A stretch of DNA of 64,000 nt from Dipteris shenzhenensis (GCA_047967505.1 CM106538.1), one strand, 5' to 3'; counted from the first letter of the stretch, positions 50,406 through 63,340 are shown. The notes: generated by a model not told the origin, from the sequence alone. Numbers and translations: made by a program.

Positions 50406-52480
50406 TTGAAGGGCAACAAGAGGGTGGAGGTGGCCAAAAGAGTAAGCAGGAAAGGGAGAGATGGAGATTGCTTGTAGGAAATGCTTGGATTAATGCTGCA
50501 AATGCCATTTTTTTGTGTGTGTTTTGCAGCATGAAATTTTTATGGCATTTTTCTTTTAAAAAATACAACATTGTTGTGATTAATTGCGCTACAAACAACT
50601 CAAGCCGTAAAGCACCATGGATTAGTACAACAATATACATCACAAATGGATGCATACACTCATATACATCACCGATGGATGCATACACTTATACTCACAT
50701 CAATTTCCAATATTGTATTAGATGGACCCTTAGCATATATGTGTGCATAGAAGACCATTTCCTACATTGATCCCTGATTTCATAGTTAAATTATTCCCTT
50801 TCTCACATTCTAACATGTGAAGATTTAATGTACATGCATTATGGGCACATTATATTGTAGTTTATGACTAACTTTTTTTATGAATGCATGATACTTGTAT
50901 ATGGTCAAGGAAGGTATATTATCATTTTTGAATGACAACAATACTCTATGCTCCATTTTATCCTATATTAGAAACTATGATCACTAGATATTACATAAAT
51001 GTATTGCTCCATTATATCCTATACTAAAAACTATTTTGACCCAAATACGTAATGCCAATTGAGGTTAGTACTCATGACAAGTGATGAAAACAATCTAATG
51101 GTATGAATGAGATCTTGTAAATTTTGGATATATAATATAGGTACTATGTTGATTGAGCTATTTTTTTAAGGGAATATTTTCAACTTAATTACTAAATACA
51201 TACTTACAATGGTGACCTGATTCCCATCTATATGTATAATCAAGTTTTACTTTGTGTTAAAAAAAAAGCTTTTGCATAAGGTTAAAATTCGAATAGTATT
51301 TATATTTGTTTAAGACTACCCATTGAGCTGGCTCCTATCCTTATATTGAACATGATAATGTTCATAAAGATTTTATGAATACAAATAGATAGCATTGGCT
51401 CTCTTTTTAGTGGTTGGGAATGAACCCTAAAAGTACCCTAAAATGACTATGTATTCCCTTATTTGTAGCATGGAAGTGATCATGGTAGAGTGGCATAATC
51501 CCTATTTTGCTTTTTTCATAGGTTCTTTTGCTACTCATGGTTGGTGGATACACCACGGCATAGATCCGAATAGATATTTAGTTTTTTGCTTCAACTTGCT
51601 TGACTAGACTTTCCTTGATGATTGTTCGATTGTGCATGATGAGTAGTCACTGGCTTATTTGATGCATTAAGTGCAATGTTTTCCTTAAAGTTTTTCATAC
51701 TACAGGATACGAGTTTGCTTGTATGGGTGGAAAAAGAAGCTTGTTAATGCCTGGTGCATATTTTCCGTTAGATGCAGTAGGATACTAGTTACAGAGTGTC
51801 TTTGCCAATTATTTCACTTGAATCATGCTCCTCTTATGCTTGAGTTTGTGGTCACGTATTGAGTTTAACATAATAGTCTACATGATACTAGATGAGCACT
51901 CAACATAGTGGTTAGATGCATTCATTTCTAGTTCCAATAGAACTATCATTCAGACATTGGTCATAATAGAAGTATGGAGGGCTAAAATCCCTTTTTGGCT
52001 CCCTAAGTTTTTTAAAGCATGGTATTGTCCAGATTACATAGGTATTTTCACTAAGCAAAATTAATCCTTATGATGAAAATGTGTTTTTTTTCTTTCGACA
52101 TAGTTAGTTCTATTTCCATGTTTTTGGATCGAATGTATGGATGATCTTCTGCAAGCATAAAAGACATGATATGTATATGTAGCACATGATCATGTTTACA
52201 TATTTTCAGTCATATATTCTACCTTGTGATCTATCATTATCTTGCTGTGTGGATGTTCAATCTGAGTAGTGTTTGCTTTTTTTATCGCAAATTTTATGTA
52301 TTGTTGTGTCTCTACCTCTCCACAAGGACTCAAATTGATAGTATGGGGATGAAAGAAAAGTTAATTGTGAGTTTTAGGCATGCCTTCATTGTTGGAATTA
52401 TGTTTAATTTGCTTATGATCACATCAATTGTTCCAATGATATTGAGAGGAATAAGATGCTGGATGAGGTTCTCGCTCGCT
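50406..52480. other. No gene recognised
   Basis: AT-rich. Frames at 50303-50770 and 52226-52483 are open but have no family resemblance. A short duplication GATGGATGCATACACT lies at 50646 and 50674. Confidence 0.5.
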
Positions 52481-52504
52481 TGAAACCTATTTAATCTTGC
52501 TCGC

Positions 52505-53422
52505 TTATTTGGGGCTGCTCGCTTTTCTCCACTCGCTTTTTGGTAATCCTCCTCTCAATCCATGTGAACCCATGGGAGTTCTTAATCCTTGTGTATTAGA
52601 GCCAAATTTTTCAGCATCAACACGAGAAGATCCTTTTCCTTTTGACTTTGAAGAACCTCTTGGTTTGATTGGTGATGTTGTGGTATCTTCTTCATAACCC
52701 TCCTTTGTATGCTCCTCAGAATCATTATTGAAAGTTGATACCTCCATCTCCTTGATTTTTTCATCAACCTCCACAATTTGATTTGTCAAGTGATAAATAA
52801 GATCCTGGACACACAAAACAAAATTGAATCTCTCATAGTATTCAAAAGAAATTACATAAACAAAGAAAATTAGAAATTACTTATGAATAGTGACTAACCT
52901 TCCCTTCCTCTTTGATTTGCTTTAATTGTTCTGCTATAGCGGGCGGAGTAACAGCTTTCAAAGAGAACTTCTCTTCCATAACAATACAAACAATAGGTTT
53001 CTTATTGTTATCAATCCAAGCATTTCAACACATTCCTTGTTGGACTCACTTCTTGCGATATATTTAATCTTTATTATTGGCTTAAAAACTGATCTTCTAG
53101 TGGGAATTATCTTTGGAAGCAATAGAGTCGTCTCTTTCCTATCAGTGTCAACTTTGATGGTCCATTTTGAATCAATGTTATTGTGTACTTCCACTATGTC
53201 CTATAATTTTTGAATTTGCAGCCAACCTTTATCAAATGGAGCTGGAACATCATAAATCTATTGAAGATGTTGCACCTCAAGACTTGGATCCTTGGCACTT
53301 TTCTTTGGTTCCTTGGTGCCTTTCTTTTCCACCCTTATCTTTTGGATCCTAGTGGAAGCATCCTCCAATGTGGGCTTTCCAAAGACACAGATTTCTCTGA
53401 AAGTTTGTTTGTTCGACATGAT
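52505..53422 (-). pseudogene. Unrecognised coding relic
   Basis: From 53422 leftward one frame reads MSNKQTFREICVFGKPTLED and KIRVEKKGTKEPKKSAKDPS. Two stops follow; the frame then continues as IVEVHNNIDSKWTIKVDTDR, IIPTRRSVFKPIIKIKYIAR and ends near 52950. A further frame (52816-52505) reads LIYHLTNQIVEVDEKIKEME, then a Ser/Lys-rich part. Three in-line segments with coding-like composition suggest a real gene with introns. Its end shares a TCGCTCGCT-type sequence with the region upstream of the methylase gene (39760-39810). A link is possible but weak. Confidence 0.4.
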
Positions 53423-53782
53423 ACCTACAAAAGACATAAACAATGTCAAAATATTATGATATAATGGAGAGAATATCTCAAGTTGAAAAAAACAAAAGCT
53501 AGTACAACAAGCTTGATAGTTTCTAAAAAGACTTTGAGCTTCTAACATCTACAATCTTCATGGAAAATGATGTAGACATGCTTATTATTGGAACATGATT
53601 TTGGACTAGAGAATAAAAAACAAAAAAGCATGAAAAGTAACAACACTACAATGCAAAAATGACAAAATTATGGCCAAAATGCCTATCTCTTTCAAATTTA
53701 ATTTAAGAACACTAAAAAACAACTCCATAATTCTAAGAGAAAATTCTACTTTTCAATTCAAATCGACCAAAATTTATCAAAA
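53423..53782. other. No feature seen
   Basis: AT-rich; probably upstream region of the relic on the minus strand. Confidence 0.4.
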
Positions 53783-53824
53783 AACGCTCTCCCTCTCTCT
53801 AACTATCCCTCTCTCCCTCTCCCT

Positions 53825-53881
<57 letters not shown>

Positions 53882-54053
53882 CCTCCCTCCCTCTCTCCCT
53901 CTCTCTCCCTCCCTCTCCATCTCTCTCTCGATCTCTCTCGCTCCCTTAAACCCTCTCTCTCTCTCTCTCCCCTCTCGCTATCTCTCGATCTCTCTCTCCC
54001 TCTCTTTCTCTTTCTCCCTATTTCTCTCTATCTCTCTCTCTCTCCCATCTCAC

Positions 54054-54099
<46 letters not shown>

Positions 54100-54235
54100 T
54101 CTTTCTCTTTCTCCCTATTTCTCTCTATCTCTCTCTCTCCCCGCTCTCTAACTCTCTCTCTCGTCTACCTCTCTCCCTAACTCTCTCTCCTTCTCTCCCT
54201 CTCTCCCTAACTCTCTCTCTCCTCTCCCTCGGCTA
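53783..54235. repeat. CT-rich low-complexity tract
   Basis: About 450 bp of (CT)n and (CTCC)n, with a duplicated phrase CTCCCTCTCTTTCTCTTTCT (53996 and 54092). The Leu/Ser-only open frame across it is an artefact. Confidence 0.9.
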
Positions 54236-54972
54236 ACGCCTATTGATAATATCATCGATCGGGTTGCGGGCATGCACTCAAGGCATGGGGAGCGCGTAAA
54301 AAAAAGAGGTTGGGGAGGAGAATCAGAGGGCAAATTAGTGAGGGAGCTAGGGGAAGAAGAAGATGGCGGGGAAGAAGAAGCTCCCTTCAGTCCAAAAAAA
54401 ATTAAACAACTGCATGAGGAGATGGAGAGCTTACCTAGCAAAGCTGGAGAGCTGAGAGCGGTGGACATGTAGAGGGAGAGATGGAGAGGTTAGAGGCACT
54501 AACAAGAAGGGATTTGGGTAGAATATAGAGTAATTTATTTTTAGAAATGTTTCTTGCTATTTTTAGTAAATAGGATAGACTAGCAATCAAAGCAATGTGT
54601 TTTCAAAAAATCAAACATAAAGTACTTTAAATCATATTCAAGCACACCACCCCCACTTTCAAAATACGATAAATTATAGTGAAGCACGCCGTAAAATTTG
54701 ATTTCACGATCGAATTGAAAATAAAAAACACTGAAGCATAAGAAAATTGCACATACCTGGTGATTCTTTGAACTCTTGGGCATATTTGGAAATAATGACA
54801 AACAAATGTGGGAATCTCATGTTTATAGAGAAAAATTTCTATTTTAGAAATTTCTATATGCTCAAAACCCTAAACCTAACCTTGACTTTCATGGTCAAGC
54901 ATATAATTTCCACCTTTCCTTGTTGCATGGCACTTTTGGGGCATCCCCTTTGAAGCTTTCCAAAGTTTTGCA
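54236..54972. other. No gene recognised upstream of the DUF7869-type gene
   Basis: A plus-strand frame at 54272-54472 (..EEEAPFSPKKIKQLHEEMES..) is charged and could be a small exon. Nothing else is seen. Confidence 0.4.
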
Positions 54973-57025
54973 TGGAAGGTTCATTTGATACTACGTCTAT
55001 CTCAATTTCTTCTTCTCATAGTTCCAAGGGCGCTTCCTTTGCTACATTGGATGTATCTTGTACTAGTGGTGGAACTTCTTTTGCCACCTTGGATGTGTCT
55101 CCTACTCCTTCACCTAAGCATGATGGTGGACATAGAAGCCCAGGTGCTCAAATCCATGGACCTGATATTCCCATTGAAGAGAATGAAATAATAGATGTCG
55201 AAGTAAGCACAAGAGGTCAACCAGTGTTATCAGGTATGTGGTCCATGTCGTGGTCCATGTCTAAGTTCATTCAATGGCTCTCTTTGTTTGTTTTTGGAGC
55301 TAGAAATTATTTCTTACAAGGGACATCTAATCTAGATGGATCTGAACAACTATCTCGGCTATCATAAAAGGGGAAGCAGAATTCAATCTCATCTATTGAG
55401 GAGAGACTAAAGGGAAGACCAATGAATGTGGACCTCAAAAAGTCTAGCTACACAAGAGGGAGAGCTCGTATAATGCTAGACACTGCACATCTAAAAGAGA
55501 CTTGCAATACTCTTTGTTGTAGCAGAATGTGCCTGGTCACTTTTGGGGTTGCAAAATTAAGGGTGTTACGACAAAATTATTTTGAAATGAATAGAGATGA
55601 TCAAAATTTTTATTTAGCATGGTCCATAAGACCTAGGGAAAACAATATGAACAAAATTGTGTTTGAGTATTCATTCAGTTCAAGGATTGTCTTGGCAATG
55701 AAAGGCTAAAAAGATTACAGGCCCACCTTTATAAAGACCCCTGCATTTGTACAGTAGGACAAATGAGAGTGCTTTCATCCTTTTTGCTTTCACGTTATGG
55801 GCTCTCCTGACGACATGGCAATATGGTATGCCCATGGTTGCAAGACTTTGTGCAAAAACATGCCGAGGCTTTTCCAAATAGTGACCAGTTGCACTTACCT
55901 GATAATTTCTCCAAGCATGAGATCCATTCCATGTACAAGGATGCCATGGTTACTACAAGTGACGAGTATGTGACATACCAGCATTTTCGTAGGATTTGGG
56001 ACAATGAATTCAACAACATGAAGATACCAAAGCTTTGTCGCTTTGGTGTGTGTGCCACATGCATAGACTTGAAGGCCTTGTGTAATAGAAGTCAAGGACA
56101 AGAGAGGGGTGTGTGTAATGATGCAGTGAAATTTTGCTTCGTTTTGACAAAAATTGTTTGCTTGCAACATCTAATCATTTTCTATATTTGCAGAAGAAGC
56201 AATCGCAGAGTTGCAAATGCATCAAGAAATGCAAGCTCTAGAAAGGAAGAAGTTAGCGAAGCATCGCAAGAAGAGCTACCAACAACTTGATAAGTACATA
56301 ACCATCATCATTGATGGGATGGATCAAAAGAAGACCAATCTCCCACACTTCAAACAAGTGCCCAAGGATTTGAAAGAGGAGAACTTCATCACATATCACA
56401 TGGTTGGATGCATGATCTACCATGGTGGATTAATCCCCAAGGTTTATTTGACAACACCAAATGTAAGAAATGATCCTAATCTCACAATTTCCGTTCTTAA
56501 TGATGCATTGAGGAATCTTACACAACCTCTTCCAAAAGTATTGTATGTCCAACTTGATAACAGTGAACACATCGAGATAGAACAAGAATCAAGTTGTGTT
56601 GGCATATCTTTGCATGCTTGTGGAGAAAGGCATATTTTTAAAAGTGAAATTAGGAGGGTCATACACACGCCCATATTGATCATATGTTTAGCTAGTTCTC
56701 AGTAAAGCTGAGAAGGAAATAAGCATAGGATGGGGATGCAATGATCCACATTTTACATGATGCATATGTACCAAAACCGATAATTGCAAACATGGAAAAA
56801 ACAACAGATTTCAGGCGCTTTGTGTTTGGTGACAACAAGCGAATTGATCGATGTATTGAGAAGCTTAACAAGTTAAGCTTTCAACACCAATTTCGAATGA
56901 AGAAAGATCAAGAAGGCACGATGTTGTTGTGGGGAAGTTCTATTCCACATCACCGACTTGGGTTCGAGTCAAAGGATTGAAGTTCTTGAAGTGTGTTCCA
57001 GAGTGTGAGTTGTATGTGGCACCCT
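54973..57025 (+). pseudogene. DUF7869-type transposase-like gene, 5' part
   Basis: Start candidate at 54973 (MEGSFDTTSISISSS), a Ser-rich N-terminus, and a donor CAG/GTATGT near 55231. Further on: LDTAHLKETCNTLCCSRMCL and LRQNYFEMNRDDQNFYLAWS (55470-55630). After a frameshift come QDFVQKHAEAFPNSDQLHLP and FRRIWDNEFNNMKIPKLCRF, then a Cys motif CATCIDLKALC. Intron about 56110-56192 (GTGTGT..TTTGCAG). The core reads KYITIIIDGMDQKKTNLPHF (a DDE-like Asp), MIYHGGLIPKVYLTTPNVRN, KVLYVQLDNS, and in another frame GHTHAHIDHMFS (56657-56692). This is the pattern of proteins annotated DUF7869 (from memory), probably transposase-derived. The coding sequence is cut by copia 2 at 57025. Confidence 0.8.
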
Positions 57026-57195
57026 TGAGAGTGCTCTCAACGGAAGCAAGAACGGAAGAAGGAGAGAGAGAGACAGAGAGCCACACAAGTTTGGTGGGTG
57101 CAGAACCACCCTAATCTTCTTTTTCATTCATTTATATATGTGTTTGAGTATTGTACATAACTGGGGTTAAGGCACAGTGACCTTTAACCCCCACA
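57026..57195 (-). repeat. 3' LTR of copia 2 (170 bp)
   Basis: On the plus strand it reads TGAGAGTGCTCTCAACGG.. to ..TTTAACCCCCACA. Flanked outside by ACCCT. Confidence 0.97.
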
Positions 57196-57210
57196 ACCTC
57201 CCACTTAAAG
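57196..57210 (-). other. Polypurine tract of copia 2
   Basis: Minus strand TTTAAGTGGGAGGT directly before TGTGGGGG of the 3' LTR. Confidence 0.8.
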
Positions 57211-57248
57211 GACAATGTGCCTTTAAGGGAGAATAACTAGTGAGCATA

Positions 57249-60200
57249 CTATCCAATGCCCATCAATACACGACAATACTCAAACCGCTGACTAGGTAGA
57301 CTCTTCGTCAGCATATCTGCAGGGTTATCATCTGTATGAACCTTGACAAGCTCTATGCACTTGTCCTCAAGTACCTCCCTGATGAAATGGTACCTGACCT
57401 CAATGTGTTTGGTCTTTGCATGAAAGACCGGATTCTGTGCTAGCTGAATAGCACTCATGGAATCACTATGCAATGTCGGTACACCTGTATGAATCCCCAA
57501 ATCTCCCACTAGCCGATCAAGCCATATAGCCTCCTTGCAACCCTCTGTGGCTGCAACACATACTCAGCCTCTGTGGTAGACAAAGCAACACACTTCTGTG
57601 CACGAGACATCCACGACACTGCACCACCTGCAAAGGTGAACACATAACCAGAAGTGGATCTCCTACTATCCACATGCCCTGCATAGTCTGAATCTGTGTA
57701 CCCAAGTACACGCATGTCTCCTTTACCAAAGCAGATGCACATCTCCTTGGTACCCTTCATGTACCTCATGATGCACTTAACTGCCTCCCAATGCCTCTTT
57801 CCTGGATTAGCCATATACCGGCTAACAACTCCCACTGCAAATGCAATGTCTGGTCTAGTAGCTATCATAGCATACATAAGACTCCCAACTGCTGATGCAT
57901 AAGGAACCTTGGCCATCATGGCCCTCTCCTCATCTGATTTGGGACTATCTGTATGACTCAGTTTCACATATGGAGGCAATGGAGTACTCACTGCCTTCCC
58001 CCCCTCCATATTGAAACGCTGCAATACTTTTGTAACATACTCTTTTTGTGAAAGCCAAAGGAGTTTTCTACTCCGATCACGCGTGATGCGCATACCAAGA
58101 ATATGACCTGCAAGTCCCAAATCCTTCATATCAAAGGCCTCATGCAACTTCGCCTTTAATGCATCTAGCTCATAAGTATTCTTGCTAGCCAATAGCATAT
58201 CATCCACATATAGTGCCAGGATTATCAGGCTACTATCCTTAGCCCTTTTAGTGTAGAGGCAGTGATCAATTTCACTCCTTCTAAAACCCTGGGACTGAAT
58301 GAAAGCATCAAACTTCTGATACCATTCTCTAGGTGCTTGCTTTGACCATAGAGACTCTTCTTTAGCTTGCAAACTAAATGCTCTTTGCCCTTTTCTTCAA
58401 AGCCTTCCGGCTGCACCATGTAAATTTCCTCATGCAAATCCCCATGCAAGAAAGCTGTCTTGACATCCATTTGCATAAGCTCCATATCCTCTGATGCCAC
58501 TAGTCCAAGCATGCATCTAAGTGTGGTCATCTTCACAACCGGAGAGAATATCTCATCAAAGTCCACACCCTTCTCTTGCTTGAACCCTTTAGCAACCAAA
58601 CGGGCCTTGTACCTAGGCACATCATCACCTGTGACCTTCATTTTGTAGACCCATTTACATGGCAATGCTTTCTTTCCATGTGGCAAAGAAACCAAGTCCC
58701 AAGTCTTATTCTTCATAAGTGAACTCATCTCTGATTGCATAGCATACTCCCACTTGCGTTGATCCTCACGTATCATAGCCTCTTTGTAGCAAGAAGGCTC
58801 CTTGCAATCAGTAAGCATCACATAATCTACACCTGGAACAAACCTATTAGGCGGTCTAGACACTCTAGATGATCTTCTCAAGGGCATTTCAGCTTGCTGT
58901 CCCACCTGCATATCAGCCACATTTGGCTCATCATTTCCACTAATAGATGATCCATCATCTACCCTTGATTGTATACCTGTGGGAGTACTTGGTTGTACCA
59001 TTTCTTGCACATTTGGTGCATGGACAGCTTGCTGTCTATCAACATATGCTGGTGGATTCACATCCTGGAAAGTGATTCTCCTCATTTCCACATCCCTCAT
59101 GGGTGCCTTATGCATCTTCTTCTCATTGAAGACCACATCATGGCTGCGTATGATCTTCTTTGCTTCTGGATCCCAGAGACGATAGCCCATCTCTCCACTT
59201 TCACCATAACCCAGAAAGATGCATTTCCTAGACTTAGGATCTAGCTTCTTTCGAAGCTCTTTTGGCACATGTGCATATGCCTCACACCCAAAGATACGCA
59301 AATGAGAGTAAGAGGGCTTCTTGCCACTCCATGCCTCTTCAGGAATACCACCATCCAAACTCTTACTAGGTGATCTATTGATCACATGCACTGCAGTCTT
59401 CATTGCCTCAGCCCAAAAACCACCAGAAAGACTTGCATTGGAAAGCATGCATTGCAACCTTTCTTGAATGGTACGGTTCATCTTTTCTGCAACTAGATTT
59501 TGCTCTGGAGTACGAGGGGATGTAAGCTCCCTCTTAATCCCACGAGTATCACAGAAATGCTGAAAGTCATGAGAGAGATACTCTCCACCATTGTCAGTCC
59601 GTAGGCATTTAAGCGTTCTACCTGACTGATTCTCAACCAAGGCCAGCCATTTCTGAAATACCTGGAACACATCACTCTTCCGAGCTATAGCATAAGCCCA
59701 CACTTTCCTAGATGCATCATCAATGAATGTCACATAGTATTCAGCCCCGCCTAATGATCGTGTAGGCATGGGACCACATACGTCTGAATGCACCAAATCA
59801 AGCATTTCAAACTCTTTCTTTCCCCTTCTTTTATGGGCTGATTTAGTCTGCTTCCCATAGAGACAATGCTCACAAAATTCAAAATCAGAGAAACTCAAAT
59901 GCGGTACATAACCCAAACGGCATAAGAGTTTCATTCCATTCTGGCTCATGTGCCCCAACCTGCAATGCCACAAAGAAGTGCTTGGCTGCTCGGTTATTGC
60001 AACAACATGATCAAATACCCCTGATACATGTAAGGGATACAAAGTCCCACACTTGGCACCCCTGGCCAAAAGCATAGAGCCCTTTTGAATTTTCCAACTC
60101 TGAAAGCCAAAAGTGGTGTGAAAACCAGCATCATCTAGCTGACCCACTGAAATAAGACTCTTGGTCAGCTTAGGCACATGTCTCACATGTTTCAAAACAA

Positions 60201-61314
60201 ATGCAGACCCATTTGCAAAAGAAAACTTTATGTCACCTGCTCCCACTATGTCACATGCATAGTCATTTCCAAGATGCACACAACCTGTCTTTCCACTATC
60301 ATAAGTGGAGAACCATTCCCTATGGGGAGTAACATGGAATGAAGCACCAGAATCCAAAATCCAATCCTGGGAATATGCATCATCTGAAGTGGTAAGCAAC
60401 TCTGCAGATAAACTAGACATGAAGAGAACATCATTGTCACTATCATGTGTGACTGCATTGATCTCCTCGATCTTCACTTTTCCTTTGTCCTCCCTTGGAC
60501 TCTCTTCCTTTTGATTTGCACCCCAATTTGCATTCTTTTTCTTATCCTTTTGCTCTCTTTTCAGCTTGTAGCAATCCTTTTTCATATGGCCCTTCTTGCC
60601 ACAATGGTAACACTCAATGTTCCGTGCCCTGGATTTGCTACGAGACTTCCCTCTTTCTTGGGACTTCCCCCTGAACTGTGATCTGCCCCTTTGCACATTT
60701 AAGGCTGCATCCTGCTTGTTGCCATCCATAGACTTCCGTCTAATCTCCTCGGCTAACAAGCTACCCACAACATCATCAAATTTCAGTACTCCACCAGGTG
60801 CAGAGTTACTGACAGCTGTACGGAAGGTATCCCATGAGGATGGCAATGAACATAAGAGAAATATTGCCTTAGTCTCCGCATCAAAATTCATTTTTTGAGC
60901 CTGAAGCTGGCTGAAAATAATATTGAATTCATTCAAGTGAGAAGCAATGGAGACCCCTTCCTTCATCTGCAGCTCAAACAACGTCTTCATGAGGTAAACT
61001 TTATTAGAGGCAGTTTCCTTCTCATAAGTGGCACACAGTTTCTTCCACAAATCTTCAGTAGTCTGCTCATTTACTACTGTGAAATAAACTGACTCTGCAA
61101 GATGAAGTCTAATAGTAGACTTTGCTAATGCATCCAACTCATTCCAATCATCCTCAGACATATTTGCAGGCTTAGCTTCAATCCCTGCCAAGGGTTTAAT
61201 CTGCTTCTTTTGAATAAGCACATCCCTTATCTGTTCTTTCGACAAAGAAAAGTTTGTCCCATCAAACTTTTTAATGCTGAAAAACTCCTTTTCAGGCATG
61301 GAAGAGGATGCCAT
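57249..61314 (-). pseudogene. gag-pol: copia 2 gag-pol polyprotein, two frameshifts
   Basis: Start chosen at 61314 (MASSSMPEKEFFSIKKFDG); an in-frame upstream Met exists at 61338. Order: UBN2-type Gag (LWKKLCATYEKETASNKVYL); zinc knuckle CYHCGKKGHMKKDC; protease LDSGASFHV; integrase (HSDVCGPM, LRTDNGGEY, then NLVAEKMNRT where NGVAER is usual); RT ([36 protein letters not shown]); RNase H (YTDSDYAG, ALSTTEAEY, TKHIEVRYHFIRE, DMLTKSLP). It is Tnt1/Tork-like. It runs open for over 1,000 codons, with a small frameshift near 58345 (in the KQAPREW block) and another near 57553 (after TTEAEY). With identical LTRs, these may be recent mutations or sequencing errors. Confidence 0.95.
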
Positions 61315-62618
61315 GATGCAAATAAAGCAAAATCCCAAATGCTAGTGCCTGCAAGAGAGAATCACACCAAATACCAGGTGCACCCAAATGTGTATGCCAC
61401 AATAGAGTGAAATATCACCAAAATTCAAAGCTCAAAGCATCAAAAGATGCATCTGACTCATGTGCATATACTATGCATCCATATGAGCAAATCTGGCCCA
61501 AAAGAAAATGCCAATAAGTGCCAAATGACTCAAGCATAAACACTGTCCACTGGCATATGCATCAATAATGTCTCATCCAAGAGAGCATAGCACTATCAGT
61601 GCATCACCTGCAATGTGTCAAAGCTATCCCTCAGCTTAAAATAGCATCCATGTGCAAAGCGTCCATAAAAAATAGCATCCCACAAGGCAATTTGGGCCTA
61701 TCAGCGCATCCAACAAGGACAGCAATGCATCCAAATGGCCTATAAATCATCCACTGAGATGCTTCAAAACATGGGCGCCATTGCATAATCGGAATCAGCA
61801 AGAAAATCTGCAAATATCTCTCTTCTGCCAGAACTCCAAAATCCCAACCGATGAGTGAGAAATGGGAGTCAACACTTATCCACTGCCATGTGGCATAAAT
61901 CTAAGGTTTCAAAACCTTAGTATGAAAAATGCATAATAGAGAGACGAAATCGAATACACAGAGATTTATAACTCTGAAAATCCTCCACCGAATCGCGCAA
62001 GAACTGATAGGTAGGGGTTTTTGGGCGTCCGGAACGCAATGGGACAGACGGTTTTGGAAATCGTGGTCTCAATCACTGGGTCCAACACACGGACTGAAAA
62101 ACGTTTTTGGAAACAGAGCTATCTGTAAACTCCACCGGAGTGCGAATGATGAGCAACATAGAAGTTTTAGGACCTCCTGAGTCCACCGGAACTGATAGAT
62201 CTGCAAATGGTTGCTCCAAACTTGAGTTCCAACACCCGGGCAAAAAACGCAGGAACTGATACAGTGACTCAGAAATCCAATGAAATGATCCCAGATTCAG
62301 GAATGAAGGTGTTTCCAGGCTCCTGAAGTAATGTGGACACCAAAAGCAAGCAATAGTTGCCTCTACAAGTCAATACGGAGTCTCTGTCATCGAACGGAAC
62401 AGGGAAAAGCTCAAAAAACGACTTTTTCTTTGAAAGCTCTTAACAGGATCTCAAAACCACTTCGCAAAGCCAAAGTGACTTTTCCAAATGTTCCTCCAAG
62501 GTCTCTGCACACTCGGATGCAAGTAAAGTCACCCACAAAGCTTCCCACAGAGCTTCTCCTTCCTCCCACAGAGCTGCTGAGCTTCAAGCATTCACGGACG
62601 CTCAGCTAGATCACCCGG
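61315..62618 (-). other. Leader region of copia 2
   Basis: About 1.3 kb between primer-binding site and gag start without a recognisable gene; expected to hold packaging and leader signals. Confidence 0.7.
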
Positions 62619-62630
62619 GCTCTGATACCA
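62619..62630 (-). other. Primer-binding site of copia 2
   Basis: TGGTATCAGAGC on the minus strand, two bases from the LTR end; initiator methionine tRNA type. Confidence 0.95.
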
Positions 62631-62632
62631 GT

Positions 62633-62802
62633 TGAGAGTGCTCTCAACGGAAGCAAGAACGGAAGAAGGAGAGAGAGAGACAGAGAGCCACACAAGTTTG
62701 GTGGGTGCAGAACCACCCTAATCTTCTTTTTCATTCATTTATATATGTGTTTGAGTATTGTACATAACTGGGGTTAAGGCACAGTGACCTTTAACCCCCA
62801 CA
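62633..62802 (-). repeat. 5' LTR of copia 2 (170 bp)
   Basis: Same sequence as 57026-57195. Contains GAGAGAGAGACAGAGAG and the palindrome TTGAGAGTGCTCTCAA at its end. The short length is notable for copia. Confidence 0.97.
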
Positions 62803-63340
62803 ACCCTTACAACCTTTACAAATCAGTGAGGGAGTTGCAAGGAGCCATGAAGGAGGGGAGAGATGGGAGGAGAGAGAAATGTACCTTAGAGCAAGAAAGT
62901 CCAAAAAAGCCAAGGAAAGGGTTCAAGAAATATGGAGTGGTAGGATCGAGGACTTGGTAGTGGGTATGATGGTTGCTGTGTTAGCAACAGATGATCCTAG
63001 TGGATTTCCTTTTTGGAGCTAAAGTTGTGAAAGTTGAAAAGGAAGGTTCAAACACCAAGTTAATAGAGGTGCATTGGTTTTTCACCAAGTCCATGGATGC
63101 TTTCATGGGTTGATATAACCCATAGATGGTGGTAACAAGGAAGTGTGGCCAAAAAGAAAAGAGGGCGACAAGGAATTGTCCAAGAATTGATACTCTACAA
63201 TTGGATGAGGTAGATATTTTGGTATATGCAGTTTAATTAACACAAGTCCGGCATTTGCCAAAGGAGACACAATACATAATATCCCAAAAAGTTCCAAAGA
63301 CATTAATCGGATGCAATGAACAAATGAAAGGCAAGACACG
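62803..63340 (+). pseudogene. DUF7869-type transposase-like gene, 3' part
   Basis: Resumes after the copia target duplication in one long frame: EGVARSHEGGERWEERE, then ERVQEIWSGRIEDLVVGMMV and AVLATDDPSGFPFW. After a stop or frameshift it reads KVVKVEKEGSNTKLIEVHWF, DAFMG, and TLQLDEVDILVYAV. This fits the C-terminal region of the family ('G..VAV..DD...PFW..KV...V.VHW'). The frame and the family pattern across the insertion point show that both parts are one gene. Confidence 0.75.

Larger units (their letters stand above)
57026..62802 (-). mobile_element. Ty1/copia LTR retrotransposon 2
   Basis: Full-length element on the minus strand: 5' LTR 62633-62802, 3' LTR 57026-57195, primer-binding site 62619-62630, and a polypurine tract next to the 3' LTR. 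The 170-bp LTRs look identical by eye, so the insertion is very young. ACCCT occurs at 57021-57025 and 62803-62807 as target-site duplication. It interrupts the DUF7869-type gene. Confidence 0.98.

Noticed and set aside
53670-54236. 188-codon Leu/Ser frame
   Set aside because: Artefact of the (CT)n tract.
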